A DNA stretch of 40,912 nucleotides from Plantago elongata. Its lineage: Eukaryota > Streptophyta > Magnoliopsida > Lamiales > Plantaginaceae. The first letter of the stretch is position 1. Each line of letters opens with the position of its first letter. A program made the translations under genes and the position numbers. Shown here one piece after another: positions 1 to 11,900 of this stretch. Location: NCBI GenBank assembly GCA_036897095.1, contig JAYMSP010000808.1, forward strand, positions 1 to 40,912. The letters are read 5' to 3'. The notes beneath the pieces were generated by a model. It was not told where the DNA came from. It did no database searches and saw nothing but the letters and a program-made list of their open reading frames with translations.

Positions 1-283
1 TGACACAAAGAATTATCCACAATTCCACACAGTGCAACAAACTCTATACACTTGGTTGAATCTTACAACAGGTAACACTATTCACAACAAAGTTGGGGAT
101 GCCTGACTTCAGTACCGTCGCATTGTACTAATGTTAATTTTACGATCCAACGCATTGTACTAATGTTAGTACTCTCAGCCCATCTTGAATTGGCATTGAC
201 ACTAAATGCTTAGATATTGTAATCACATTCTAACACATAAAAAACCAAATCAGAAAACCAAAAATGAAAGAAGAGCAAATGAC

Positions 284-637
284 CTGCATAAAAGAGAGGT
301 GCTTAGAAACCTCTTCTTCTGCATTTAAGATAGAAACAAATCGGTAGAAATTCACCACCATAAACTCGTCATCCCTGTATTCTCTTGGAGCACCAGCTTC
401 TACTTCAATCCAATTGTCAGTAGTGGAAGAACAAGCCGAAAGATTGAAACTTTCGCTGCAATTCCAAGAAAATTTCCAGTTACAAAGACTCCCCAAGCTA
501 ATTTGTTGAGCTGAACAATTGGAAACGGGAAGTTCTTTAATGGATGAAAAGATGCCGTTTTTGAAAATTGCGGTTGAAATTTTGGGTCTGAGGAAAAGGG
601 TCGAGCAGGTGATGACGGCAGAAGAAGAGGCAGCCAT
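284..637 (-). CDS. STR8: Rhodanese-like domain protein 8 (STR8-like), first exon only, partial
   Basis: This is the first coding exon of a plastid-targeted rhodanese-family protein; the rest lies beyond the left edge. The end of the exon reads DDEFMVVNFYRFVSI then EEEVSKHLSFMQ, which matches from memory the start of the conserved part of plant STR8 (UPF0176/rhodanese-like 8) proteins, where a DxHGRIY-type segment follows in the next exon. The N-terminus is rich in Ser, Ala and Thr with few acidic residues, as in a chloroplast transit peptide. An in-frame ATG lies upstream at 661, but the MAASSS start at 637 looks more like a transit peptide start. The exon ends at 284, where ATGCAG meets a GT donor (GTCATTTG) at 283-282. 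The remaining 283 bases to the edge are read as intron 1. The sulfurtransferase active-site Cys would be in later exons, so activity cannot be judged. Confidence 0.72.
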
Positions 638-929
638 TGTTATGGCCACCAAGAAGTGCAAATGAAGAGGAGTTTCAGTCGTTTGTTCGATGTTCGGATT
701 GAAGAAGAAAAAGAAGTCGCATTATCAAGTTGTGAAATTGCAAATAATGAAATCGCAGCTAGCTCAGTGCTTCTAACCAATAGCTCGGAATTTTGAGTAA
801 CCTTATCGTTTAAAATAAAAAATGTATTCCTTTGGAAAAATGATAAAACTTAATCAGTCAGACTTTTTTAAGGTCGGGCCTTCTTTAGTAGTGGTTTAAA
901 TGTAAGTCTCTCTTTATGCAAGGTCGAAT

Positions 930-1696
930 TTTCTACCGTGCTCAATGTTTATCTCAAGGATGGTGAGTTTCCAAAAGGCTGAAGCTTTTTCAGTGAGATC
1001 CCGGAGAGGATGAAAGGTGTTGTGGCCTTATCTTCCATGGTGCAATGCTTATGCGAAAACAGGCATGGTGGAGAGAGCAAAGGAGATATTCGATGGGATG
1101 ACTGAGGAATGCGTTTTCGTGGACTAATCTGATTTCGGGCTATTTTAAAGCAGGGAGAGTGGATGAAGCTCTTGGGTTCTTCAGGAGAATGCTTCACTCG
1201 ATGAAGAACGAGGTCATGTGGACTAATGTGATCAGGGGTGGTTCTTGTTGACCTATTGGGGTGTGCTGTTCTGGTACAAGACACTGTGAAGGTGGTTCTT
1301 GAAATGACCCCAGAAAAATATGATTCAGTAGTTCTTGGGACATTGGTTGGTGCTTGCAAGTTACATGGATATGATGTACTAGCGGATCATCAAGGAAAGA
1401 AACTAATAGAGCTTGATCCAGATAGTTCCGGTTCATACGTTGTCTTGGCTAATGTCTATGCTGCATCTGGAAAATTGGATAAGTTTTGTCAGATAAGAAA
1501 ACAGATGAAGGAAAGTAATGTTGTGAAAGTGCCTGAATTTACTAAAATCGAAGTTAACGGCACGAGTAATTTGTTTTTGGTTGGTGGCAGATCTCATCCT
1601 GAAATGAAGGAGATTTACATGATGCTAAAGGAGACGCTTCTACTGGTTATGCAAGATAAAGGTAACAAAACTGCAAATGTTACTGCAATATCATAA
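930..1696 (+). pseudogene. Broken pentatricopeptide repeat (PPR) gene, E-type C-terminus
   Basis: The longest intact frame, 1238-1696, ends in a typical PPR E/E+ region: a VDLLG-like start, then EKYDSVVLGTLVGACKLHG, SSGSYVVLANVYAASGKLD, QIRKQMKE and VPEFTKIEVNG. Upstream, the same gene continues in other frames: NVYLKDGEFPK near 940, NAYAKTGMVERAKEIFDGM near 1040, SGYFKAGRVDEALGFFRRM near 1135-1190. These frames are broken by shifts and stops, for example just after the FDGMTE segment. The usual long run of upstream PPR motifs is absent; only the last few repeats and the E region remain. In plants these proteins bind organellar RNA. This copy looks like a 5'-truncated, decayed duplicate. A short protein from the 1238 ATG is possible on paper but would lack nearly all repeats. 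Confidence 0.75.
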
Positions 1697-1760
1697 CATC
1701 AGAATGTGATGCACATGAAAATCCCATTTTAAGTGCTTGTTTATGAATGAACATGAGATT

Positions 1761-3116
1761 TCAGACATTATGTGCTTGTTTCTGAATGAACTTCATCACA
1801 TCTTTCGCTAACAAATCATATTCGTCAAGCTCTGGGAATCCATAGAAACCGTGGAATGTATTAGGATACTCAAGCACCTCCACTTCTTTCCCACAGTTCT
1901 CTAACCATTCAACATACTTTTTCTGCCAATCTTGCAGCGGATCATGTCCTCCCACAACAACCAATGTTTTCGGAAATCCAATATTCTTCAGCTTTTCAGT
2001 AGCTTGCAAAGACCGTCCATCCCCAAAAACACGAGCTGCATAGTGGTTTCTGTCAGCCCCCTCTGGCAAAAAACACTTCCACATCCAGTCTGTACTCTCC
2101 ACATTAAGAATAGGAGCTTTTGTCAGCCTCAGCTCCGATTCTACCCGCTCTTCTCCTCCAAAAAAGGGCTGCAGACCCAGAAGTCCGATGATTTTGATTT
2201 CCTTAAACTTGTTGGAGTTTTCGGATGCTCTAAGTGCTACGTGATGGGCTATGTTACCTCCTGCACTATCTCCGGCTATGAAGCACTTTTTCATGTCAGT
2301 ATTTGCAGGTAAAACGTTATGGTTATGTTCATCTATGAATTTTAAGGCCTCATAACCGTCTTCATACTGAATTGGGTACCTGGAAGCAAACATGTCACGA
2401 ATTAGTGTGAGTAGAGAAGAACAGTGATAAAAGTCGATGTACAGGGTAACTCAGATGAAATTTAGAAGACTAGGATGGAATGATAACTGAATTCACCTAA
2501 AAGACTAAATTGATCCATAAATGTATATGAACTAGAATAGTAGGAAGTACTAGGAAACTTTTAATACTCAAAAGTCCTTTATCTTGCATTGTTTATCTTA
2601 CTGGTGTTTGATTGGGTATGCATTAGGAATTGGAATTTACTTTGGTTAAAACCCTCATGGATTTAATCATTACCGATACTCAGGTGCAAGGCGGTAGTTG
2701 ATGGAGGCGACTACAGCAGGTGCCTCTGCTGCTAGACGGCTGCAGAGATGATCAAAAGGCTCAGAATCAGGGCCATAAGTGGTGAAACCACCACCATGAA
2801 AGTACACAATCAAGGGTAATGATTCATATGATGATATTGTCTCTTTGCTAGTACTGCTCGGTGTGAATAGGCGGAACCATAGGTTGCGTGTCTGATCAAT
2901 GGTGATGTCCGAGGCAGAGACTCTGGTTGTGGAGTTGACACGCTTGGTACGTGGGGCAGATGCTTTGAAATCTATGAGGCTGAAGATACGGCGGTTGATG
3001 GTGCCATCGTGGCGGATGTAAACTTGCCTAGCTAATGCCAAGAGACAAAACTTGATCCTTGTCACTAATGGCAGCTTGAGCTCAGGCTGCGACTTTTTTA
3101 CCTTGTTACAGGCCAT
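1761..3116 (-). CDS. CXE18: Carboxylesterase, alpha/beta-hydrolase, CXE18-like
   Basis: This is a soluble alpha/beta-hydrolase of the plant carboxylesterase (CXE) family, which hydrolyses ester bonds; the substrate is unknown. Two exons fit: 3116-2674 and 2379-1761. The intron has a GT donor (CG|GTAATG) and AG acceptor (TTCCAG|GTACCC), and the joined frame gives 353 residues. Visible motifs: oxyanion-hole HGGGF at about 107-111; nucleophile Ser186 in GDSAGG; acid Asp294 in HDPLQDW; base His324 in FHGFY. The catalytic triad is therefore complete. That argues for an active esterase and against the gibberellin receptor GID1, a relative that lacks the His. The stretches NGTINRR-like, RNLWFRLFTP, YRLAPEYR, QPFFGGEER and DPLQDWQ closely resemble probable carboxylesterase 18 as I remember it. 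Nothing in the sequence looks broken. Confidence 0.9.
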
Positions 3117-3421
3117 CTTAGCTTCATATGTGCTGTATAAAGTTATATACTAGCAATCATATCCTAAATCGTATCGGAAAAATAATTTTAAGCCGGCTCT
3201 TGAGCAGTTGTTTTCTTGTGCAAGTATAATTACAACATCACATTTCTGGACTTGAGTAGTTGTTTTCTTTTAGCTCTGCCTCTTGAAGCCGGCTCAAGTA
3301 TGATTTTTGACACTTTTATGAATGGAATTCGACTAATGTTATTCCGAAAATGTTACAAGAAAAAGTAGATCACAATTCACATATTTAAAAAACTGAATTA
3401 CAAGAAGCAACAAATAAAAAT
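3117..3421. repeat. Short spacer with an internal repeated/inverted GCCGGCTC segment (about 3190-3300)
   Basis: This spacer lies between the CXE18-like start and the XTH stop. It contains two near-identical 18-bp stretches (TTGAGCAGTTGTTTTCTT and TTGAGTAGTTGTTTTCTT) about 50 bp apart. The block is bounded on both sides by AAGCCGGCTC. No gene is visible. It may be a small MITE-like insertion in the CXE promoter, but no target-site duplication was confirmed. Confidence 0.35.
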
Positions 3422-4595
3422 CTAATGAAGCATGCATTCTTGAGGCATCTGAGAAAACCTAGCAGTATCTTGACAATAATCATAAACCAGGTAATTGTTC
3501 TTGACCCACTCCAGTTTCTTTTTCCTTTCCTTGTTCACCTCTTTCACCACAGGCTTATCCCACCAGAACTGCCTTGCTTTTCCACACTTCACCACCGGAT
3601 TGCTCGTTTCATCCGGACCAAGTTCACAGCCATCTATCTCGAAAGCCTGGAACGTTACTTCAAAAGGGGCGAGGGTCCAGTTAGTCTTCACCTTACCTCC
3701 TTGTGTAGCCCAGTCATCTGCGTTCCACAACGAACCATGGATGCCCATTGCCTGATTCTTTGGGAAAGGGACACCTTTCTTCTCCTTGTTTGCAAATTCT
3801 CTTATTGGAATGTCATCTATCAGAAATCTGTTAAAGTTAATGAAATATTAGCTTATGTCAAGAACAAAAAGGCCATGATCATAAGGTAGTCGCAAATTAC
3901 AAGATGGAGCGGCGATTCCATAAGAAGGAATAAGTGTGAAAATCCACTGTGGGATCGAACCAGAGGAAATGCCTTTGCTCCCGGTTTCCTGTACCATTAA
4001 TGTACAAGTTTGTCTGGACTATGTAGGGCTCTCCAGAAACATTGCCCAGAAACTCAAAGTCTAGCTCGTCATGATTTGAACTGTCTGATGTCATCTGCAT
4101 ACGAGTTAGCATTCGTTAGTAGAAGCTAAATTCGCTCACCGATTATAGAGGTCAGCCAAAATCTTGGCAGGTGCAACTGGCACTTTCAAGGTTAAAAGCT
4201 GGCTACTAATTGCAAAAATAAAGTTTGTTCACAGCGTAACTCACATAGTAAGCAGTGACAGTTCCAGCAGAATCGCCTGCAACTAATTTGATCTGAGCAC
4301 TGGCTTTACCGAACAAATATTTCTTCTGGGACTCAAATCCGCACCCTGAAAAAGACGCTGCACTATTAAAAAACTAACCAATATAATTCATGAGGAACAA
4401 TCGGAACATGTAATTACCAGTGGATTGATCGAGTGATAACGTGGTTTGATTCCCTCGAGTGACAATGTGATCAGGCGCCCACATTCCCTTGAACAGTTCA
4501 TTGTAACCTGCAGCATTTCCAGAATGCATAAGCATGGCAATGCTCATTATCATAGCATAAACATGCATCATTCTGAAACTGTTAAGGCTATACAT
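3422..4595 (-). CDS. Xyloglucan endotransglucosylase/hydrolase (XTH, GH16)
   Basis: This is a secreted cell-wall enzyme that cuts xyloglucan and rejoins it to another chain, or to water. Four exons were placed: 4595-4418, 4345-4245, 4094-3901 and 3827-3422. All introns are GT-AG, the frame is unbroken and the product is 292 residues, normal for XTH. The GH16 active site [11 protein letters not shown] is at about 101-111, with nucleophile Glu103 and acid/base Glu107. It is followed directly by an N-glycosylation site (NVSG), as in most group I/II XTHs. [21 protein letters not shown] and the later paired Cys residues (DGCE, KCGK, YDYC, ECML) are typical. An in-frame ATG exists at 4646, but it lies about 10 bp from the TATA box and would probably precede the transcript start. 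The ATG at 4595 gives a signal peptide (hydrophobic stretch to about residue 29, ending GNAA). The exact XTH subgroup was not determined. Confidence 0.92.
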
Positions 4596-4652
4596 TGTTT
4601 TGGAGCTACTACTTGCAAGCTTGTAATGTATGGACAAGAACAGCATGGTTAC

Positions 4653-4661
4653 CTATATATA
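4653..4661 (-). promoter_or_regulatory. TATA box of the XTH gene
   Basis: On the minus strand this reads TATATATAG. Transcription would start about 30 bases downstream, near 4630. That excludes the ATG at 4646 and supports the start at 4595. No other XTH promoter element was assigned. Confidence 0.6.
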
Positions 4662-5590
4662 TGACAAAGGTTTCTTGTACTGTTATGAAGAAAGTGGAGT
4701 TCAATCATAATTGATGAAGTAGTGAATAAGTAGATGAAGATTCCAGGCATGCCAAATTTCATAAAAACAGTTACTTTTGTATGCCAGATTTGGAATATTG
4801 CTAGTGGATTTATGGGCTAATGAGTAAAAAAAAGAAAGAAATGTATTTTTGGGCATTATTTAGATTTAGTAAGAGGTAGAAAATGGAATTGCAGTGGAAA
4901 CCACTTCAACAACTTGCTCTACTGCTGGCTATCATCAATTTAGTATCCATGATAGCTACCTTTTGTTGTATGGACCATATAGAAAGGGGTATATGACTTG
5001 TTGGTGGAGGGAGTCGGCCTCGATTTAGACCCCGTAGTGCTCGTTTTGTTATCGAACTCGAATAAATTTCAGCTCCTATCTTAAGCCAAACTCCGTTCAA
5101 TTGGACGAGCTCAAAAATCTAGTTGCGAAGAAGCTGCTAACCTCCGTGATAGATGGAGCTTGAAGCTCTGACTAATTGATGGGAGTACAAGAGAACTCTG
5201 TCCTAGTGGAATTCATATAGAAAGTCCAAAAAAACACCGTTTATAACAAGGATGTGATTTAGTCTATGTTCTCTTCGTCTAAACTGAACTGTAGAAAAAA
5301 ACAATTAAGCAGAACTTAACTAACTGGATTGAACTACAGTTGATAAATTTTCAGATAAAACGAACAAAGCAGTGAGTGTGCGTCTAACGTGGAACACTTA
5401 TTTCGGCATGATAAACATCCCAATTCCCAAATTGGAACCATTTTCATCCACAAACGTTGTCGTATTAGGTTCAATCAAGCCCTAATTCATCCAATTCCAC
5501 AAGGTACAACTTTCCAAAAGTCTTGGAATGTTAACAAGGTACTCCTCTTTGCTTATCCACTGAAAACAGCTCAAGAAAATATCAACCACC
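4662..5590. other. Divergent intergenic region between XTH (-) and the ferredoxin/TPR gene (+)
   Basis: The two neighbouring genes are transcribed away from each other across about 0.93 kb, which must hold both promoters. I see no conserved coding sequence. The short open frames here lack recognisable motifs. No clear TATA box was found for the rightward gene. Confidence 0.5.
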
Positions 5591-7599
5591 ATGGAAATGA
5601 GCTTCTACTCCATGGGAAAATTCCCATCAACTCCACACCGTTCAAGAAACCAACCTCAACGAACCACACCCAGAGCATCATCATCATCATCATCATCTGA
5701 AAAAGTGGAGATAAGAGTGTGCACAGAAAAGAGTTGCAGAAAGCAAGGATCTTTAGATGTTTGGCAAGTACTTACCGGAATCGCACCCCCGAACGTCACC
5801 GTGAACTCCTGCGGCTGCCTTGCGAAATGTGGTGCGGGGCCTAATATCGTCATTTTGCCCGGGGCAGTTTTTGTGAAGCACTGTGGGACACCAAGGAAGG
5901 CTGCTGATGTTATGTCGTATGTTTGCGATGTCGGTGATGACGAGGTGGAGAGTAGAGGGAGGATGTGTCTGGAGGCTCTTGCGTTGAGGAAACGAGCTGA
6001 GGATGAGATGGGCAGAGGTGATTTCTCTTTGGCTCATTCTTTGCTTTCGGAGGTATGGTTTCGGATAGTATACGTTTGGTTTTGAGTCGGTGTTTTAGGA
6101 TATAGCATGCAATACGTGTGTGATAAGTTTTAGTAGTAGCCTAGTAGGTTCCGTTGAAAATAAATTGAGGTAAAATTTGTAAAAGACTAGAAATGTATAC
6201 AATTGAATGAAACAGAATGATAGTTTCTTGATTATTATCACGATCACGGTGTTTGGATGTGGACTAAACTGATATGTGAGTAGTGTTTTTTGAACTGTAC
6301 TGTCAGTGTTGATGTTGATGACAAGCTTATCTAGGATAACTGAATGTGGTTAGGATGACGATTTTAGGCTATGGAAAGACTAAAGTAGATCAGTAAGGCT
6401 GACGGTCACATCTGTCATGATTGCAGGCGATTGATCTTAAACCATTTGGGGGTGTTCATATTATCTACATGAAGAGGTTTGTGAAGAAGATTTTATGTTA
6501 TTCAGTTTGTCAAACAGCTGAAAGCTATGCTTGTATTTGCTGTAAATCTGTACTTGCACTTTGCTGACTGATTGTTGCGCCAAGAATTGTGTCTACCCTT
6601 ATGATTGCTTTCGTTATTGCATTCACTTGCTCCTGAAACCTGTGCCTTCATTAGTATCTGTGTACACACCTGTTGCACTTGGGATTTCCATATCTGAATG
6701 ACGTGTGAGCTATATAACACTGTCCTTTCAATCAGGTCTGCTGTAAGGTTGGCTTTGAATAACACCGCCGGAGCACTGGAGGATGCCAAGGAAGTCTTGA
6801 CCCTTGCACCTCGTTTATCTGAGGCAAGTGTAATTGCTTCGTATATGGGGTCCGTAAACTGCATGCTGATTTTGGTTTTGCATGAAAGATGAAGTAAACT
6901 GGACTAGTTATCTTGTTTTACAAAAGCAAAGCAAATGACCCGTAAAGAGGCTACCTTAGATAAACTTTGGTAAAAATACCGAACATGTTTCCCCACAATA
7001 TATCTAAGTTGCAACATTGATGAAGTCCCGATCATCGAGATCTCTCAGCTGCAAATGACTACAGCAAAGCGTCTCATGTTAGCAATGTAACACTTACATA
7101 GCTACCCAGTTTATTATCTCTTGCCTGAAATCTGAAAGCTTGAATGAATATATTACTCTCGTATTGTACATGTGTTGTCATCCCATTTGAAGTCCAAGTG
7201 GCCGTATAATAATTATCAGTTTGACATGTACAGGCTTACATTTGCGAAGGTGATGTCTATATGGCTATGGATAAGTTTGAAGCTGCTGAAGAGTCTTATT
7301 CAATTGCTTTAGAGCTAGAACCAACACTTCGTCGTGTCAAATCATTCAAGGTAGCACCAGCATTTACACTTTCATAGCTATAGATTCGCTTTCCTTCTGT
7401 TATTTGATCACTCTGAAATTTGACCCGACCCTGTCTCCATTAAAGTTTCAGATTGTAGCATTTACATTTTTGTAGCTATAGATTCGCCAATCTTATGTTC
7501 ACTGTAACATGCTCAACGCATTCAAATTGTTTAATTATTCTGTTTCAGGCTAGAATCACAAAGCTTCAAGATAAATTGACTCCTTCAAACTTGGGCTGA
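5591..7599 (+). CDS. Thioredoxin-like [2Fe-2S] ferredoxin domain plus TPR protein, probably plastid
   Basis: Five exons join in frame: 5591-6052, 6427-6476, 6736-6823, 7234-7350 and 7549-7599, giving 255 residues. The start is in a good context (CACCATGG). Residues 1-36 are basic and Ser/Thr/Pro-rich, ending in a serine run, as in a transit peptide. Residues about 38-110 resemble the thioredoxin-like ferredoxin fold: VEIRVCTEKSCRKQG (Cys44, Cys49) and then VNSCGCLAKCGAGPN (Cys74, Cys76, Cys80), a spacing able to bind a 2Fe-2S cluster. Residues about 125-240 form roughly three tetratricopeptide helix pairs (RAEDEMGRGDFSLAHSLLSE, AGALEDAKEVLTLAPRLSEA, GDVYMAMDKFEAAEESYSIA), which usually bind protein partners. 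Intron 3 (6824-7233) must use a GC donor, GAG|GCAAGT; the nearby GT would shift the frame into a stop. The partner and redox role are unknown. Confidence 0.85.
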
Positions 7600-8950
7600 G
7601 ATCTGCTTTATATTGGGTATTAGTTGTGCTGAATCATTGTAATTGAAGAAAAGTTAGGATTCTGTCACCGTCTCGCTGCATCCTATCGAGTTGCTTCTCA
7701 TCTTCTGTGAGTAAATATTCAAATCCAAGTGCTCTTTTGCTTGTGCATGTGTACACAGACAGATCCTAGTAATGTTAATACAAGTACATATAATATGTAT
7801 GAATGATATCATAGATCTTTCTAAATGTAGACTTGTATGTGACTTTCTAGTACATAATTAGTTGAATCGAAGAGGCTAAGATCATATTCATATGCACTGC
7901 ACAGTCTGCACTATCACAATGACTGGCAAATTTATGTTGAATTATGGAACATAAACCTGACTGAAGTAATTAGTTACATTCCAGAGTTTTTTAATATCAA
8001 AGTTTCGTGTTAAAACACTTGCTGCTTTCGGTAAAACATTGCTCCTTGACTGCCTCGCTTTCAGCAGTAACAGTTGCAGAAGAATGCTATGCATAGGGTT
8101 ATTTTTTTCTGTTTTGTTTTTCAATGTATGCAGTTTAGCCTTGATTCCTCTTTCATGTATAGCAGGTAGCTAAAAGTTTCAAGCAGAGAACAACTCTTGA
8201 TTATTGATTTAATTCTGCGAGTGCTTGTATTCCAAGATGCCACATTAGTACTGGTCTTTAACTCATGGTCTTTAACAGTGAAGATCTCAAACTGATGTCA
8301 AATTAAGGTATTTGAAGAGCATGAGCCTGAACGTTATAGTCGAGCCAGAGACCTGCAATTTTCAGATCCACTGTACCTGATGAACCATAATATTAGGTAT
8401 GCGTAGCAATCAGTACCACACGTTTATATGCATGCTCTTTTCTATCTGAATGTTGCATCTGCAGGTTCGTGTAACACCAAATTCCTGCTGTGCGCTTTCG
8501 TGTAGCACCAATATCTACCTTTTGTTGCATATAATGGAGAACTCAACTGAGATTGATTAAAATACCTGGTTAATAAAACTTCACACTTTGAAATTACAAC
8601 AGATTACAACTTCTCTTTACAAGGCATTAAGTTCTGGTCACTGTATCTGTTGGTTTCAGAACTTGAGATTATTGTTCTTCATGGTTGTTAGTGTATCCGC
8701 ATCGGCAAAATACAACATTTGGTAATACATAATGGCTTTGTTAAGTGAACATAATACAACATACTAGCAAAATACTTATGTTATAACTATTAGGTAGCCA
8801 ATATCTTCACTTACATCATCATATATACTAGCATCAACCTATCTGATGAGAACTGATAACTGTTACATTAGTTTAGATGATACTTAAGCAGGGAAACTAT
8901 GCTAAACTTTTTTCACCTTCATCATTTTCGCATAGCTTTGATTTTCCCCT
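7600..8950. other. Convergent intergenic region, no gene seen
   Basis: The two 3' ends face each other here, so the region should hold both 3' UTRs and poly(A) signals. Near 8463-8515 a 15-base word (TTCGTGTAACACCAA, and TTCGTGTAGCACCAA) occurs twice. No protein motif was recognised in any frame. Confidence 0.4.
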
Positions 8951-11900
8951 TCAGTAACCAGCAGCACCCAAATGAGGACCACACAGAAGCAGATCGAACT
9001 TCTTGACTTTATCCCACATCTTCGAAACCCTTCCACCTTCACCACGTCCATTTGAGTCCTTGTCACTGACCTTTTTCATGTTCAGGCTAAAACACTTGCG
9101 AAAACCGGTTCCAGTAGCAGCGCGAGCTTGCAAACAATCCTCCAACGTCACCTCCTCTCCACAGTTACTCTTCCTCCCCTTACACATACTACTCTTCTCT
9201 TCATCTCGTTTCACAAGCTGGTCGTAATACTCTTTATTCCTCTTCTCCAACCCATAAATCTGTCCTTGAAGGTCCTCGATCTTACGACTCAGCATTGAAA
9301 CCCTGTAATCCTCACGTGTCTTCAACACACACCGTGCCAGCTCACCAGCCTTACGTTTCAGAAACAGAGATTCCGAAGCTAACCCTTTGTTTTCTTCCAC
9401 CAAAGCCGAAACCCTGTACCCTAGTGTTGCATTGTCATTCAGAAGAATCAACCTCTCCGACTCAAGCACATCCAGCAAGTTCTTCTGCAGCTCTGTTTTC
9501 CTCGAGGATTCGCCCCAACACTTCTCCACTATGGCCAATTCATCCAACACAATCTCACACTCAACTGTCTTCATAACCAAGTCAGCAACGATTAGCTCAG
9601 CATCAATCTCTGTAGTCTGCCCTCCATCTGCAGTGGGATGTTGGTAAGATAGGGAACTTTCAGCATCTGAATCTACAGCTTCTCCAGAGTCAATTTCTTC
9701 AACATGAAAGATTTCAGATTCAAACTTCAGTGGTGGAATAGGGGAGGGGCACCAGCTGTGGAGGTTACTGTGGTTCTTGGCCAGTGCTTGGCAGTAACGG
9801 TCAGCTAACGAGAGGTAGCCATTGTACAAGTCTTGGAGTAATTCAAAGAGCTGAGGCCGTTCGTTGTAGTATGAGTTAGCCCTGGCTGCAAAACCGTCCG
9901 AACTGTTTTCTTTCGGTATCTTTCTAGTCAGTGTCTTCATCCTCTCATCCATATCTGGAAAAACATTACGGATCAAATTGCAGTAAACGAATAATTATAC
10001 AAATCATTCCAAAAATTTGACATTCATTCAAGACCATGTCATGTTCTACCAAACATTCACTGGACCACTATATGCTATGACATTCACAAAAATATGGTCC
10101 CTTTCGGAACGAAAACCATTTCATTTGAAATTCAAAACCAGTTCGCTTTTTAGAAAATTTACATCTATGTTAGATCACGTACAATACGACTTTATTCTCT
10201 TCGTCTGAACTAAACTAAATCGAACTCAAAGAAACTGAATTTATTTGTAGTACAAAAACGAGCAAAACATAACGAAAATGAAATTAATAGTTTCAAATGA
10301 AGAGAACCGAGTCGGATAAAAACCAAGTGGGGTCCACAAGTGGGACTCACCCAACTGGTTTGTGTACTTAACGTTAGCGACTCGATAAAGTACGTTATTA
10401 CGAAATGGTAAAAAGAAAACAAGAGTGTGCAGTAAAAAATGATGTCATGAGCAAATCAGAACAAAATCAAATCTAGCTGCAACACGGCATATGCAGCAGC
10501 AGGCGGGTAGTTAAAGCAACCTTGATGACTTTTTGTTTGTATTATGAAGTAAAGGAAAAGAAGTATTCAAATTTTCAAAAGAAAGGATATTTTGAACTAA
10601 AATAGTAGCCTTTTTAATACTTCTACTAAAAAAACTTTTCCTTTTTATGTATTGAAGATAGTTCATTAGCTAAATACTAGGACTAGGACGGAAAGTGACT
10701 TATCAGGGCAGGTTATTATTCGCTGTACAAAACTCACATGCAGGTTAAAATCATTTACCAATGTCCTGTCCCTTCTCATCTCTTCAATCTATACTAATCT
10801 TTTCATTTCATTTTCGAAACTAGGTTCGAGTTATTATCAAGACGAGCTCGTTAACAAAACGAGTTAAAACTTGTTTAGACAAAACAGTCATCGACTTATG
10901 TTAAAATTCAACTCAAACACTTTGTCGAACAAGGCAAGCCTGAATCTTTTAGACCGGTATACTTATAAATTTGAAGATGAAAAGAGGAAGGACCAACAGA
11001 TAGAAAGGAATTTAATGGTCCCACATGGTTCAAAATTCAAAACCTCGGTAAGGTGTGGCAGAGTATATGATGCTGTTGGACTTGGAAGTTTCTTGTGTTC
11101 TTGTAAAGTACAGCTTTCATGCTTGTTTTACTTTCTTTTCAAATTTGAACATATAATCACCAAAATGAATTAAAAAAACTAAAGAAAATTAGTAAAGGTA
11201 TAGCTTCCTTAATTAACAAATGCTTAGTAGATAACGGATCAAAATTCAGTTGATAAGATTGGTAATACACTTTAAAGTTCGAGTCACTATTTAACCGATT
11301 GAAAAATAAATACTTAATAAATAGAATTACTCCTTTTTATATGATAATCATTCGTAGTCATAGATGATAAATTATGGTCTAATCATTAGAAAGTGATATC
11401 CAATGCTCATCATTCACTTTAACCCCCCTTCACTCGTTATTAACAAGAATTCATCTGACTATTTTTGGGGTTGTTTGGCATAAGTTTCAGCAGCCAAATC
11501 CCCAATCAAATCGATATTTTTGTACATAAAACAAAACGTTCAATTTCAATTGAGACAAAGACATTCAAATTCTATACCAATCAATTTATTTATATTTTAC
11601 ATAGAGCTCACTTAAAATCGCAAGATATCACTTAACTACCCGAACTTCATTGCAAGTTGGTATCGACTTATCCTATGCCAAGGGCAATTTTCGCACCTCC
11701 GCAAACTTGCAAACTTTATTACGCCTCCAAGTTAGGTCATGCTCGACACACGGACAGACTTACACAATTTGAGACGAACGTATAACCATATGATTGCAAC
11801 AGCCCAAAAATTAATGTTTCTCATAGCCGCCAAGTGCCATCACTTTTCACATTACCATTTTGACTTTAAAAATTAAACCAATTCAAAAGAAGTACATTCG

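Noticed and set aside
4906..5100. 64-codon minus-strand open frame between XTH and the ferredoxin/TPR gene
   Set aside because: No motif, no splice context and no signal peptide; length is expected by chance.
5389..5700. Plus-strand open frame overlapping the ferredoxin/TPR start
   Set aside because: It runs in another frame across the well-supported first exon and shows no domain; treated as leader sequence.
7942..8124. Minus-strand 60-codon frame in the convergent spacer
   Set aside because: AT-rich and without recognisable features.
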